A stretch of DNA of 64,000 nucleotides, taken from assembly GCA_016714685.1 (NCBI GenBank), contig JADKCH010000007.1, positions 89,056 to 153,055 of the forward strand. Reading direction: 5' to 3'. Each line of letters opens with the position of its first letter. Position 1 is the first letter of the stretch. Under the pieces are notes generated by a model. That model was not told the DNA's origin and searched no databases. It saw only the letters and a list, made by a program, of their open reading frames with translations. This document shows positions 45,639 through 54,280 of the stretch, piece by piece. This DNA comes from Candidatus Geothrix odensensis (GTDB taxonomy: Bacteria; Acidobacteriota; Holophagae; Holophagales; Holophagaceae). The position numbers and the translations under genes are program-made.

Positions 45639-46553
45639 TTGGCCCGAGCCAAGGGCCGGCGCACGTCCACCCTGGTCCTGGCGGGTTGGGCCCTGCTCAT
45701 GCTCGCCCTGGGACTGGGCGCAGGGCTGCTGCTGGGCCAGCAGGGCTGCAACCGCCGGGAGGCTCCGGCGAAGAAGGAGGCTCCCAGGCCCGAATCCAAG
45801 AAACCCGAAAAGAAACTGGCGGAACCGAAGACGAAGCCCAGCTCTGAGGCTGCCAAGCCTCTGAGCCCGGAACCGGCGCAGCCGCTTCCCCGCCTCGCCC
45901 TGGTCATCGATGACCTCGGCTACATCCAGCCCGAGCTGGTCACCCGCCTGTGCAGCCAGCCAGTGCCCTTCAGCGTCGCGGTCCTGCCCTACCAGGAGCA
46001 CACGCGCGAGAGCGCCGACATCGCCCACCGCCTCGGCAAGGAGGTGATGCTGCACCTGCCCATGGAACCCATCGGCTACCCGGGTCCCGGCCGCGATCCC
46101 GGGCCCAACGCCATCCTCTACAATCTGCCGGAAGCCGAGGTCCGCCGCCGGGTGCGGATGGCCCTGGATGACATCCCCCACCGCACCGGCGTGAACAACC
46201 ACATGGGCAGCCGCATCACGCCCGACCGGACGCGCATGGGCTGGGTCCTCCAGGAGGTCAAGGCGCGGAAGTACTTCTTCGTGGACAGCCGCACGGAGAA
46301 GGACAGCGTGGCCTTCGACCTGGCCGAGGAGCTGGGCATTCCCGCCGTGCAGCGCCGCGTCTTCCTCGATGACGACAAGACCTTCCCGGAAATGGAAAAG
46401 CAGTGGGAGCGGGCGCTCAAGCTGGCCGAAAAGGAAGGGGCCGCGCTGATCATCGGGCACATCTATCCTGAGACGGTGGAGGCCCTGGAGAAGCTGGTGC
46501 CTCGCAGCAAGGGGCGGGTGCGGTTTGTGCGGGCGGGAGAGCTGGTGAAATGA
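45639..46553 (+). CDS. Divergent polysaccharide deacetylase (YibQ/DUF610-like)
   Basis: 304 residues: one N-terminal membrane anchor (TLVLAGWALLMLALGLGAGLL), a Lys/Pro/Glu-rich linker (45-85), then a deacetylase-fold domain with LALVIDDLGY (metal Asp pair), EVMLHLPMEP, NNHMGSRIT and YFFVDSRT. Periplasmic; role in peptidoglycan or polysaccharide turnover is presumed from the family. Start TTG one base after the S41 stop. Confidence 0.87.
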   Translation: MARAKGRRTSTLVLAGWALLMLALGLGAGLLLGQQGCNRREAPAKKEAPRPESKKPEKKLAEPKTKPSSEAAKPLSPEPAQPLPRLALVIDDLGYIQPELVTRLCSQPVPFSVAVLPYQEHTRESADIAHRLGKEVMLHLPMEPIGYPGPGRDPGPNAILYNLPEAEVRRRVRMALDDIPHRTGVNNHMGSRITPDRTRMGWVLQEVKARKYFFVDSRTEKDSVAFDLAEELGIPAVQRRVFLDDDKTFPEMEKQWERALKLAEKEGAALIIGHIYPETVEALEKLVPRSKGRVRFVRAGELVK

Positions 46554-46593
46554 AGCACATTTGGCTGGGGCCACTGGCTGGGGAGGCACCCCG

Positions 46594-46980
46594 ATGAACC
46601 TAGGGGCGGCCATGGCCGTGGGTATCGGCGCCGCGCTGGGCGCCTGGCTGCGCTGGGGTTTCGGGACCTGGCTGAACGCCCATTTCCCCACACTGCCCCT
46701 GGGCACCCTTTCGGCGAACCTGGTCGGGGGCTACCTGGTGGGCCTGGCGGTGGCCTTCTTCTCGCAGCATCCGGGGCTGTCTCCGGAATTGCGGCTGTTC
46801 GTGATCACGGGCTTCCTCGGCGGCCTGACCACCTTCTCCACCTTCTCCGCCGAAGCCGTAAGCCTGCTGGGCCGGGGGGAATACGGCTGGGCCCTGGCGC
46901 ATGTGTCATCCCATCTGGCGGGATCGCTGCTGCTGACCTTCCTGGGCATGGCGACCGTCAGAATGGTTCTGAGAGGCTGA
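46594..46980 (+). CDS. crcB: Fluoride channel CrcB/Fluc
   Basis: 128 residues with four hydrophobic segments; NLVGGYLVGL, the GFLGGLTTFSTFS pore signature and TM4 LLLTFLGMATVRM are typical. Exports fluoride as an antiparallel dimer. Start has GGGAGG eight bases upstream. I looked for a fluoride riboswitch before it and did not see one. A DUF190 gene follows by 10 bp. Confidence 0.93.
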   Translation: MNLGAAMAVGIGAALGAWLRWGFGTWLNAHFPTLPLGTLSANLVGGYLVGLAVAFFSQHPGLSPELRLFVITGFLGGLTTFSTFSAEAVSLLGRGEYGWALAHVSSHLAGSLLLTFLGMATVRMVLRG

Positions 46981-46990
46981 GGGGGCTCTG

Positions 46991-47317
46991 ATGCAAGGGA
47001 TCTGCCTGAGGTTCTACGTCCAGGAGGACCGGAAGCACCACCATGTCCTGGTCTATGAGTGGCTGCTGGAACAAGCGCGGCAGCTGGGCCTGAACGGCGG
47101 CTCCGCCTTCAAGGCCATGGCCGGTTTCGGCCGCCACGGATTGCTTCACGAGGACCACTTCTTCGAGCTGTCTGGAAAGCTGCCGGTGGTGGTGGAGTTC
47201 ATTGTGACCGAGGCGGAGGCCGATCGGCTTCTGACACGGGTCCAGGCGGAGGAGGTCACCCTCTTCTACGCCAAGACGGTCGTGGAATTCGGTTGGGTGA
47301 AGGGGCTCAAAGGCTAG
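46991..47317 (+). CDS. DUF190 family protein
   Basis: 108 residues: RFYVQEDRKHHHVLVYEWLLEQARQLGL, SAFKAMAGFGRHG and LPVVVEFIVTEAEADRLL are the DUF190 blocks (PII-like ferredoxin fold). Commonly beside crcB, so probably part of the fluoride response. Confidence 0.9.
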   Translation: MQGICLRFYVQEDRKHHHVLVYEWLLEQARQLGLNGGSAFKAMAGFGRHGLLHEDHFFELSGKLPVVVEFIVTEAEADRLLTRVQAEEVTLFYAKTVVEFGWVKGLKG

Positions 47318-47323
47318 GCGTCC

Positions 47324-47947
47324 CTAGTGCCCGCAGCCGCAGCCGCCCGTGAAGGCGGCGCTGCGGGCCGCACGCACCATGCCGAGGCCCTCCCTGCCGA
47401 TGAGCAGGGCGAGGCCCAGGGCGGCCGCCGCGTCCACCCACCACAGCCCGGGTAGGAGCAGGAACAGGAGGCTGCCGGCGAAGAGCACGGTCGAGAGCTG
47501 GATGCAGGCCAGGCTGCAGGCGGCGTCGGCTTCCAGGGTGGCGCTGTCCAGGGCCTGGGCCGCCTGCCGCTTGGCGCGCCAGAGGAAGACCATGCAAGCG
47601 AGGGACAGGGCCGAGATGACCAGTCCCGGAACCGTGGTGGGCGGATGGTGTCTGGCCATCAGCTGCAGGAGGGCGCCTCCGGCCATGCCCGCGGCCAGGG
47701 CGAGGAAGAGCCAGCCGATGCCCAGGGTGGCCTTTCGTTCGCGGGCGAGGTTGCCGTGGTCCAGGAGCTTCCAGAGCACCAGAAGGGCCGAGGCCACCTC
47801 GATGAAGCTGTCGGCACCGAACCCGAACAGCGCGATGGAGTCGTCCGCCCAGCCGAAGGCCATGGAGACGACCCCTTCAACCAGGTTGTAGGCGATGGTC
47901 AGGGCGGAGAGCCAGAGGGCCCGACGGCGCCACTGGTCCTGGTTCAC
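47324..47947 (-). CDS. CDF-like cation transporter, short form
   Basis: 207 residues with five to six hydrophobic segments and the CDF-like metal-site phrases DSIALFGFGADSFIEVASALLV and DSATLEADAACSLACIQL. It lacks the C-terminal cytoplasmic domain of full CDF proteins and ends in GGCGCGH, a likely metal-binding tail. The ATG overlaps the upstream RsbW-like stop by 4 bp. Confidence 0.78.
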   Translation of the reverse strand: MNQDQWRRRALWLSALTIAYNLVEGVVSMAFGWADDSIALFGFGADSFIEVASALLVLWKLLDHGNLARERKATLGIGWLFLALAAGMAGGALLQLMARHHPPTTVPGLVISALSLACMVFLWRAKRQAAQALDSATLEADAACSLACIQLSTVLFAGSLLFLLLPGLWWVDAAAALGLALLIGREGLGMVRAARSAAFTGGCGCGH

Positions 47948-48384
47948 GGGTGCGGCTCGCGCACCTTGCGCGCCTTCACCAGCACGAGGGTGGAGCCTTC
48001 TGGCCGGCGCTCCATGTGGACCTCATCCATGACCTGCCGCATGAAGAAGACGCCCCGGCCACCGGGCTTGAGCAGGTTCTCGGGCAGGTTGGGATCGGGC
48101 AAAGCCTCGAGGTCAACGCCAGGGCCCCGGTCCTCGATGCGGATCTCGAAGCGGTCCACCCGGGGCGTGAAGGTGACCTTCACGGGCTTGTCCTTCTGCA
48201 GCTTGTTCCCGTGGCGCATGGCGTTGGCGATGCCCTCCTGGATGGCCAGCCAGAGGCGTTCGCCGTCCTCCTGGGTGAAGCTGAGGTGCTTGAGGAACTC
48301 CGCCCCCACCACCTGGATCAGGTCGATGAAGCGCAGATCCGTGTTGCACGTGAGGACGACGGGCAGAAGGGCGGGGTGGGCCAT
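47944..48384 (-). CDS. RsbW/SpoIIAB-like ATP-binding protein
   Basis: 146-residue GHKL ATPase of the anti-sigma kinase type: LWLAIQEGIANAMRHGNK (N-box), IRIEDRGPGVD (G1) and PGGRGVFFMRQVMDEV (G2 and lid). Typically phosphorylates an anti-sigma antagonist; no sigma factor or STAS gene is adjacent. Start at MAHPALLPV chosen because AAAGGGA lies upstream; a 14-residue longer frame exists. Confidence 0.84.
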   Translation of the reverse strand: MAHPALLPVVLTCNTDLRFIDLIQVVGAEFLKHLSFTQEDGERLWLAIQEGIANAMRHGNKLQKDKPVKVTFTPRVDRFEIRIEDRGPGVDLEALPDPNLPENLLKPGGRGVFFMRQVMDEVHMERRPEGSTLVLVKARKVREPHP

Positions 48385-48501
48385 GGACGCGGATTCCCTT
48401 TCACAGACCGGAAGAACCAAGCCCAAGGTACTTGGAATCCCGACAATTGGGCAGGGGTTTTGCCATATCGGCCCGTCCCAGAGGAAGGAGGTGGGTGTCC
48501 T

Positions 48502-48527
48502 GGATCACAATAAAGAATTGTTGGTCC
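48502..48527. promoter_or_regulatory. Imperfect dyad upstream of norZ
   Basis: GGATCACAAT (48502-48511) faces ATTGTTGGTCC (48517-48527) with one extra base in the right arm, in a locally AT-rich 207-bp gap. TTGTTG (48518) and TATGTG (48541) could be -35/-10 with 17-base spacing. It is a candidate site for an NO- or redox-responsive regulator. No canonical FNR box is seen. Confidence 0.4.
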
Positions 48528-48591
48528 TAAATATAGAAAATATGTGAAACACTGTTTTTCGGCGAGCAGAGCCGCCCTGATGGAGGTTCCA

Positions 48592-50823
48592 ATGAAGGCA
48601 AGATGGTGGTTGGTGTTACTGGTGCTCCTGGCGGGGTTCGGCGTGCTGGGCTTGGGCGGGCGGCAGATTGCCCAGAACGCGCCGCCGATTCCGCAGCGAG
48701 TGGTGGCCGAGGACGGCACTCTGCTGGTGGGGCCCGGCCAGATCCTCGAGGGTCAGGTCAGCTACCTGGGGCACGGCGGGCAGCACATCGGTTCCATCTG
48801 GGGCCATGGGGCCTACCTGGCGCCGGACTGGACGGCCAAGGCGCTGCACCAGTGGGCTTCTTCCACCCTGGATGGGGTGAAGGCCCAGGGCGGTTCTGCC
48901 GCGGACGCCAAGGCTGGGATCATTTCCATATTTCAGAATAACAAGTATGAATCATCCACCGGGACCCTGACCCTGGGTGCCGCCCAGGCCTCCGCTTATC
49001 TGAAGACCCGGGCCGAGCTGGCCAAGGTCGTGTTCGAAGGCGACAAGGATGCCGCCATCCCGGCCCGCTGGATCCCCACCCTGCAGGAAGGCGAGCGGGT
49101 GGCCGACTTCTGGCTCTGGACGGCCTGGAGCGCCGCGGCCCGCCGCCCTGGGGTCGATCACAGCTACACCCAGAACTGGCCCCAGGAGCCCCTGGTCGGC
49201 AACACCATCACGCCCATCAGCCACCTCTGGAGCATCCTCTCCATCATCCTGCTGATTGCGGGCGTGGGCCTGATGGTCTGGCACCACGCCAGCCAGCCTG
49301 CGGAGGAATTCCCTGCGCCCCAGGCCATCCCGGCGGCTCCCGCCACCCCCAGCCAGCGCTGGTCTGCCCTCTACTTCGCCGTGGCCATGGCTCTGTTCCT
49401 GGTGCAGATCGGCATGGGCGTGCTGACGGCCCACGACGCCGTCGAAGGCAACGCCCTTTACGGCGTGGACCTCTCCCGCATCCTGCCTTACGCGGCCTCC
49501 CGCACCTGGCACCTGCAGCTGGCCGTGTTCTGGATCGCCACCTGCTGGCTGGCCACGGGCCTCTACCTGGGCCCCAAACTCAGCGCCAAGGAGCCCAAGG
49601 GCCAGTGGTTCGGCGTGGCGGGCCTGCTCGCGGCCCTCGTGGTGGTCGTGGTCGGCGCGCTGGCCGGCGCCCACCAGGCCGTCCTGGGCAAGCTCTCCGG
49701 TTCCTTCATGCTGGGCCACCAGGGCTATGAATACGTCGAGCTGGGCCGCGTCTGGCAGATCCTGCTGACGGTGGGGATGCTCATCTGGCTGGTGCTGGTG
49801 TTCCGCGCCCTGATCCCGGCCCTGAAGGGTGAGAAGGGCCGCCTGGGCCTGCTGAAGCTCTTCGTGCTGTCGGCCATCGCCATCCCGCTGTTCTACTCCG
49901 CGGGCTTCATGTACACCCGCGAGACCCACGTCGCCCTGGCCGAGTACTGGCGCTGGTGGGTGGTCCACCTCTGGGTCGAGGGCTTCTTCGAAGTCTTCGC
50001 CACCGTCGCCATCGCGCTGCTCTCCACCCGCATGGGCCTGCTGCGCGAAGGCACCGCGCTGCGCGCCGTGAGCCTCTCCATGGGCCTCTTCCTCGGCAGC
50101 GGCGTCATCGGCACCTTCCACCACCTCTACTACACCGGATCCCCGGCCTCCATCTCGGCCCTGGGCTCCGTGTTCAGCGCCCTGGAGATCGTGCCCCTCA
50201 CCATCGTGGGCTTCGAGATCGCCCAGAGCCTCAAGGCCGGCAAGGCCATCGGCAGCGGCTACGAGTGGCCTTTCAAGTTCTTCGCGGCCGTGTGCTTCTG
50301 GAACCTCATCGGCGCCGGCGTCTTCGGCATGCTCATCAACCCGCCCTCGGTGCTCTACTTCGGCCAGGGCCTGAACACAACGCCCATCCACAGCCATGCC
50401 GCGCTCTTCGGCGTCTACGGCTTCCTCGCCATCTCCCTCATGCTCTTCGCCCTGCGCGGCATGACGCCGGACAAGGCCTGGGATGAGAAGTGGCTGAAGG
50501 TCGGCTTCTGGGGCCTGAACATCGGGCTGGTTCTGATGCTCGTGCTCTCGCTGATCCCCAGCGGCTTCTATCAGATCGCCCAGAGCCTCGAGCACGGCAC
50601 CTGGTATGCCCGCAGTGCCGAGGTCGTACAGAGCCCGCTCATGCGCACCTTCACCTGGCTGCGCATGCCTGGCGACGTCCTCTTCGGCCTCGGCGCCCTC
50701 GCCGTCATCCTCTTCACCTTCAAGGCCGTCATCGGCGCCTGGGGCTGGAGGAACGCCGAGGAAGCTGAGCCCGCCAAGGAGGAACGGTCGGCCACGCCCG
50801 CCTTCGCAGTGGCTGAGGACTGA
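48592..50823 (+). CDS. norZ: Quinol-dependent nitric oxide reductase
   Basis: 743-residue qNOR that reduces two NO to N2O with quinol. An N-terminal span and extracytoplasmic domain resembling NorC without a CxxCH heme motif (residues ~25-220) is fused to a 12-14 helix NorB-like heme-copper core. Conserved histidines occur in RTWHLQLAVFWIA, HLWVEGFFEVFAT, GTFHHLYYTG and IHSHAALFGVYGF. The start at 48592 has GGAGG; a 16-residue longer frame has none. It gives detoxification or respiratory use of NO. Confidence 0.95.
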   Translation: MKARWWLVLLVLLAGFGVLGLGGRQIAQNAPPIPQRVVAEDGTLLVGPGQILEGQVSYLGHGGQHIGSIWGHGAYLAPDWTAKALHQWASSTLDGVKAQGGSAADAKAGIISIFQNNKYESSTGTLTLGAAQASAYLKTRAELAKVVFEGDKDAAIPARWIPTLQEGERVADFWLWTAWSAAARRPGVDHSYTQNWPQEPLVGNTITPISHLWSILSIILLIAGVGLMVWHHASQPAEEFPAPQAIPAAPATPSQRWSALYFAVAMALFLVQIGMGVLTAHDAVEGNALYGVDLSRILPYAASRTWHLQLAVFWIATCWLATGLYLGPKLSAKEPKGQWFGVAGLLAALVVVVVGALAGAHQAVLGKLSGSFMLGHQGYEYVELGRVWQILLTVGMLIWLVLVFRALIPALKGEKGRLGLLKLFVLSAIAIPLFYSAGFMYTRETHVALAEYWRWWVVHLWVEGFFEVFATVAIALLSTRMGLLREGTALRAVSLSMGLFLGSGVIGTFHHLYYTGSPASISALGSVFSALEIVPLTIVGFEIAQSLKAGKAIGSGYEWPFKFFAAVCFWNLIGAGVFGMLINPPSVLYFGQGLNTTPIHSHAALFGVYGFLAISLMLFALRGMTPDKAWDEKWLKVGFWGLNIGLVLMLVLSLIPSGFYQIAQSLEHGTWYARSAEVVQSPLMRTFTWLRMPGDVLFGLGALAVILFTFKAVIGAWGWRNAEEAEPAKEERSATPAFAVAED

Positions 50824-50841
50824 GCGGACCCGCGTCAGAAC

Positions 50842-50875
50842 GGGCCCCCGTCGAGAGGCGGGGGCCCCGGTTTGT
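50842..50875 (+). terminator. Terminator after norZ
   Basis: Perfect 9-bp stem (GGGCCCCCG at 50842-50850, CGGGGGCCC at 50859-50867, loop 8) begins 18 bases after the norZ stop and is followed by CCGGTTTGTA, a short T-rich tail. The remaining 200 bp up to the symporter show no further structure I can support. Confidence 0.6.
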
Positions 50876-51074
50876 ACTCTCGGAGCGGGCCAGCCCGGGG
50901 CTGGGAGCCAGGGGCGTCCAAGGCCCGGCTGCAGTCCAAAATGGGCCCCTGATCCCCGAGCTGGCGAGGCGGTCAGGTCCGTCCGGCTGGTTGTTCCATT
51001 TGGGGCCTTTGCTTTCCCGGCCGCTGGGCTGACCATTCCTAGATCCAATCCGTCCACTTCGAGGAGGCGTTGCC

Positions 51075-52364
51075 ATGAAGCAACACTACAGGCTGCTGCT
51101 GGGGTTCAGCCTCGGGGTACTGGGCGGCCTGCTTGGCTACTACTTCCTGCCAGCCGGCGAGCACGCCTTCATGGCGAAGGTCACCGAGCTCTTCACGTTC
51201 GTGGGGGCGACCTTCCTGCGGCTGATCTTCATGGTCGTCGTGCCGCTCATCCTTTCCGCGTTGATGCTGGGAGTCATGGAATTGGGCAAGGGCCGGGGGC
51301 TGGGAAGGGTGGCGGGGAAATCGCTTCTCTACACCATCCTGCTCAGCGGCCTGGCCGTCCTCATCGCCATCTTCACCACCCACCTCTTCAAGCCCGGCGT
51401 GGGCCTGGTGTTTGACCGCGTGGCCTTGGCGGGCAACTCCGGTGTGCTGAAACTCCAGGAATCGGTCAAGACCGTGACCGCCAAGCCCTGGTACCAGTAC
51501 CTCGTGGACCTGCTCCCCCAGAATCCCATCGACTCAGCCGCCCGGGCCTTTTCTGGCGAGATCGTGGCCCTGATGGTGTTCGCCCTCTTTTTCGGGTGGG
51601 CTCTGAGCACCGTCATCAAGGAGGACGATCATCCACTGGTGCGGTGCCTGGAGGCCACCTTCCAGGCCTGCCTGAAGATCATCGACCTGGCCATGGTGCT
51701 GGCGCCCTTCGCCATCTTCGGCATGGTGTTCAACACCGCCTACAGGATGGGGGCCGGCTTCCTGGGCAACGTCGCCTTCTATGCCGCCATTGTCGTCCTC
51801 GGTCTCGCCCTGCAGTTCTTCGTGGTCTACGGGTTCTTCCTGAAGGTCGTGGCCAAGACCTCGCCCTGGGAATTCTGGAAGGCCTGTCGGGATCTGTTTC
51901 TCTATGCCTTTTCCACGGCGTCTTCCAACGCAACGCTGCCCATGTCCCTCGAGACCGCCGAGCAGGTGCTGAAGCTCCCGCCCAGGATCTCCCGCTTCGT
52001 GCTGACCGTGGGGGCCACCGCCAACCAGAACGGCACGGCCCTCTTCGAAGGGGTCACGGTGCTCTTCCTGGCCCAGGTCTATGGCGTGGACCTCAGCTTC
52101 GGCCAGCAGTTCCTGGTGGTGCTGATGTCGATCTTGGCGGGGATAGGCACCGCGGGGGTCCCCGGCGGTTCCCTGCCGCTGATCGTGGTGCTCCTGACCC
52201 AGGTGGGCGTCCCGGCCGAGGGCATCGGCCTCATCCTGGGCGTCGACCGTTTCCTGGACATGTGCCGCACGACCCTGAACGTGGCGGGTGACCTGGTGAT
52301 TGCCAAACTCGTCAGCGTTGGCACCGAGGATGCCTCCGGGATTCCGGAGGCCGATCCCATCTAA
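51075..52364 (+). CDS. Dicarboxylate/amino acid:cation symporter (DAACS)
   Basis: 429 residues of the GltP/DctA fold. Signature elements: FLRLIFMVVVPLILSALM, the serine-rich reentrant loop FSTASSNATLPMSLE, the ligand helix TVGATANQNGTALFEG, and the second loop GIGTAGVPGGSLPLIVVLL, ending with GLILGVDRFLDMCRTTLNVAGD (Asp and Arg contact the substrate). GAGGAGG precedes the ATG. Likely substrates are C4-dicarboxylates or glutamate/aspartate. Confidence 0.93.
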   Translation: MKQHYRLLLGFSLGVLGGLLGYYFLPAGEHAFMAKVTELFTFVGATFLRLIFMVVVPLILSALMLGVMELGKGRGLGRVAGKSLLYTILLSGLAVLIAIFTTHLFKPGVGLVFDRVALAGNSGVLKLQESVKTVTAKPWYQYLVDLLPQNPIDSAARAFSGEIVALMVFALFFGWALSTVIKEDDHPLVRCLEATFQACLKIIDLAMVLAPFAIFGMVFNTAYRMGAGFLGNVAFYAAIVVLGLALQFFVVYGFFLKVVAKTSPWEFWKACRDLFLYAFSTASSNATLPMSLETAEQVLKLPPRISRFVLTVGATANQNGTALFEGVTVLFLAQVYGVDLSFGQQFLVVLMSILAGIGTAGVPGGSLPLIVVLLTQVGVPAEGIGLILGVDRFLDMCRTTLNVAGDLVIAKLVSVGTEDASGIPEADPI

Positions 52365-52489
52365 CAAACGCGCGAAAGACAAGAAACCCGCCGCCAAGCC
52401 CCGGAGGAGGGCCAGGGAAATCCTGCTTCGGCCGTTCCATGTCGTCCGGATCGGGTGCGCAGGGGCGCGGCAGGGGCTATGATGAATAA

Positions 52490-52508
52490 CCTGACAAACT
52501 CGGTCAGG
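52490..52508 (+). promoter_or_regulatory. IscR/Rrf2-like dyad before ispH
   Basis: CCTGAC (52490-52495) and GTCAGG (52503-52508) are a perfect inverted repeat with a 7-base spacer, the half-site spacing of type 1 IscR operators (GAC-N7-GTC). A TATGAT -10 candidate is at 52478-52483, so the dyad would cover the start of transcription of an Fe-S enzyme gene. Confidence 0.5.
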
Positions 52509-52522
52509 ATTGTGGGGACTGC

Positions 52523-54241
52523 ATGAAAGTCATCGTCGCCAAGACAGCGGGGTTCTGCTGGGGCGTGAAGCGGGCCATGGACGCGGTGCTGGAGGCCTCG
52601 GTCCGCCGCGATGGCCGTGCTGTGCAGACGCTGGGGCCCCTCATCCATAATCCCCAGGCCCTGGAACTCATCGGGAGGCGGGGCGTGGCCGTGGCCGAGG
52701 GCCCGGACCAGGTGCAGAGCGGTACGGTGGTGATCCGCGCCCACGGCATACCGATCCAGGATCTGCGGGGCTTGAAGGAGCGGCAGGCCAGGGGCGAGCT
52801 GAAGATCGTGAACGCCACCTGTCCCGAGGTGGCCAAGGTCCACCACAAGATCAAGAAGTGGAGCCCCAAGGGCTATTTCACGGTGATCCTGGGCAGCCAC
52901 GGCCATGCCGAGAGCGTGGCCCACCGCAGCTTCGCCGAGAGCGGCTCGGTGATCGTCTCGAACATGGCCGAAGCGGAGGCCCTGACCGACGAACAGCTGC
53001 GGAAGGTGCTGGTGGTGGCCCAGACCACCTTCACGGTGAAGGACTACCACATCATCAGCGACTACATCCGGAGCCGCGCGGGAGAGGCGGTCCTGGAGAA
53101 CACCATCTGCGAGGACACCTGGATGCGCCAGGATGAGGCCCGGGAGCTGGCCCGCACCGTGGACGCAGTGATCGTCGTGGGCGGCAAGGCTTCCAGCAAC
53201 ACCAAGCACCTGGCCGAACTGGCCCAGCACTACGGCAAGCCCGTCCAATATGTGGAGACGGCCTCCGAGTTGGATCTGGGCAGCTTCACAGGCAAGGAGA
53301 CCGTTGGCGTGCTCGCGGGTGCCTCCACGCCCACCTGGCTGGTGGACGAGGTGGTGGAGGTGCTGGAGGAGGTGGGCGGTGCCCCGGGCAAGCTGGCCCA
53401 CTTCATGAGCAGCGCCTTCGCGACTCCGGTAGTGCTGGCCGTGGGTGCCGCCCTCGCCACCCTGGGCGTCCAGAAGTGGCTGGGGCTCTCGCTGGGCTTC
53501 CGCTCGCCCTTGATCACGGGGTCCTACGTCCTGGCGATGTACCTGCTGAGCCCATTTCTGGACCCCATGGGCCTCGGAGCGAAGGGGCCCGGCCGGGAGC
53601 GGTTTCTGGTCAAGAACCGGAGCATCCTCCTGGGGATCGCCTGCGCCTCCCTGGTCGTCTCCATCGGCACGGCCGCCCTCGTGGATTGGCGCGCGCTCCT
53701 GATCGTGGTCTCCGCCAGCATCCTCGGTTCCACCTACAAGCGCGGACTCCGGCTGGGGAAACACCAGGTCAGCCTCAGCGTGCTGCCCGGGGCCAAGGAT
53801 GTCCTGGTGGCCGCCGCCCTCAGCATCGTCGCCGTCGTGATGCCCATCTGGGTGAAGGGCGGACGCTGGGATCTGCACGCCTTCGCCGCCATCGTGCTGG
53901 TGGCGGCCCTGGGGTTCTCGCGCACGGTCATCTACGACATCCGCGACATGCAGAATGATCAGGTGCTCGGCCGCGACACGCTGCCGATCCTGCTGGGCAA
54001 GCAGACCGCGAAGCGCGTCCTCATCGCCCTGCTCTCAGGCATCCTGCTTGTCCTGATCGGCCTCACCATCCCATCCCGTGCCCCGAGCGCCATTTGGGAG
54101 GCGGCCATCATGGCTTCCGCCCTGGTCTACCCGCTGGTGTACCAGTGGTACTACCATGAGCGCTTCAATGCCGGCCGTCCCCGCTTCGAGCTCAAGCCGG
54201 AGCTCAGTTTCTATCTCCTCGGCCTGCTGGTGTTCGTCTGA
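52523..54241 (+). CDS. ispH: IspH (HMBPP reductase) fused to a UbiA-like membrane domain
   Basis: 572 residues; IspH alone is ~280-320. Residues 1-285 are a complete IspH with cluster cysteines C12 (GFCWGVKRA), C100 (NATCPEVAKVH) and C196 (ENTICEDTWMRQDE), the SHGHAES acid/base region, QTTF, SSNTKHLAE and GASTPTWLV. From ~290 to the end there are seven to eight hydrophobic helices and the UbiA second aspartate motif DIRDMQNDQVLGRDTLP at ~472. The first UbiA motif (N-D-x-x-D-x-x-x-D) is not recognisable. No stop or shift separates the halves. GGGGA precedes the ATG. Confidence 0.9.
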   Translation: MKVIVAKTAGFCWGVKRAMDAVLEASVRRDGRAVQTLGPLIHNPQALELIGRRGVAVAEGPDQVQSGTVVIRAHGIPIQDLRGLKERQARGELKIVNATCPEVAKVHHKIKKWSPKGYFTVILGSHGHAESVAHRSFAESGSVIVSNMAEAEALTDEQLRKVLVVAQTTFTVKDYHIISDYIRSRAGEAVLENTICEDTWMRQDEARELARTVDAVIVVGGKASSNTKHLAELAQHYGKPVQYVETASELDLGSFTGKETVGVLAGASTPTWLVDEVVEVLEEVGGAPGKLAHFMSSAFATPVVLAVGAALATLGVQKWLGLSLGFRSPLITGSYVLAMYLLSPFLDPMGLGAKGPGRERFLVKNRSILLGIACASLVVSIGTAALVDWRALLIVVSASILGSTYKRGLRLGKHQVSLSVLPGAKDVLVAAALSIVAVVMPIWVKGGRWDLHAFAAIVLVAALGFSRTVIYDIRDMQNDQVLGRDTLPILLGKQTAKRVLIALLSGILLVLIGLTIPSRAPSAIWEAAIMASALVYPLVYQWYYHERFNAGRPRFELKPELSFYLLGLLVFV

Positions 54242-54280
54242 TCCTGCTAGCCTTGGGACACCTTTTCCAAGGAGAGTCCC

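Noticed and set aside
42467..45907. Open frame of 1146 codons on the minus strand opposite ddl, the rod-like and S41 genes
   Set aside because: It is antisense to three well-supported genes, has low-complexity Gly/Arg/His-rich translation and no domain; a by-product of strong GC bias at third positions.
46554..46593. Possible fluoride riboswitch before crcB
   Set aside because: Only 40 bp separate crcB from the previous stop and I see no pseudoknot-forming pattern.
48427..48591. FNR/DNR box before norZ
   Set aside because: No TTGAT-N4-ATCAA or close variant is present in the gap.
48952..51057. Open frame of 701 codons on the minus strand opposite norZ
   Set aside because: Composition is His/Glu/Gly-rich without any motif and the other strand encodes a complete qNOR.
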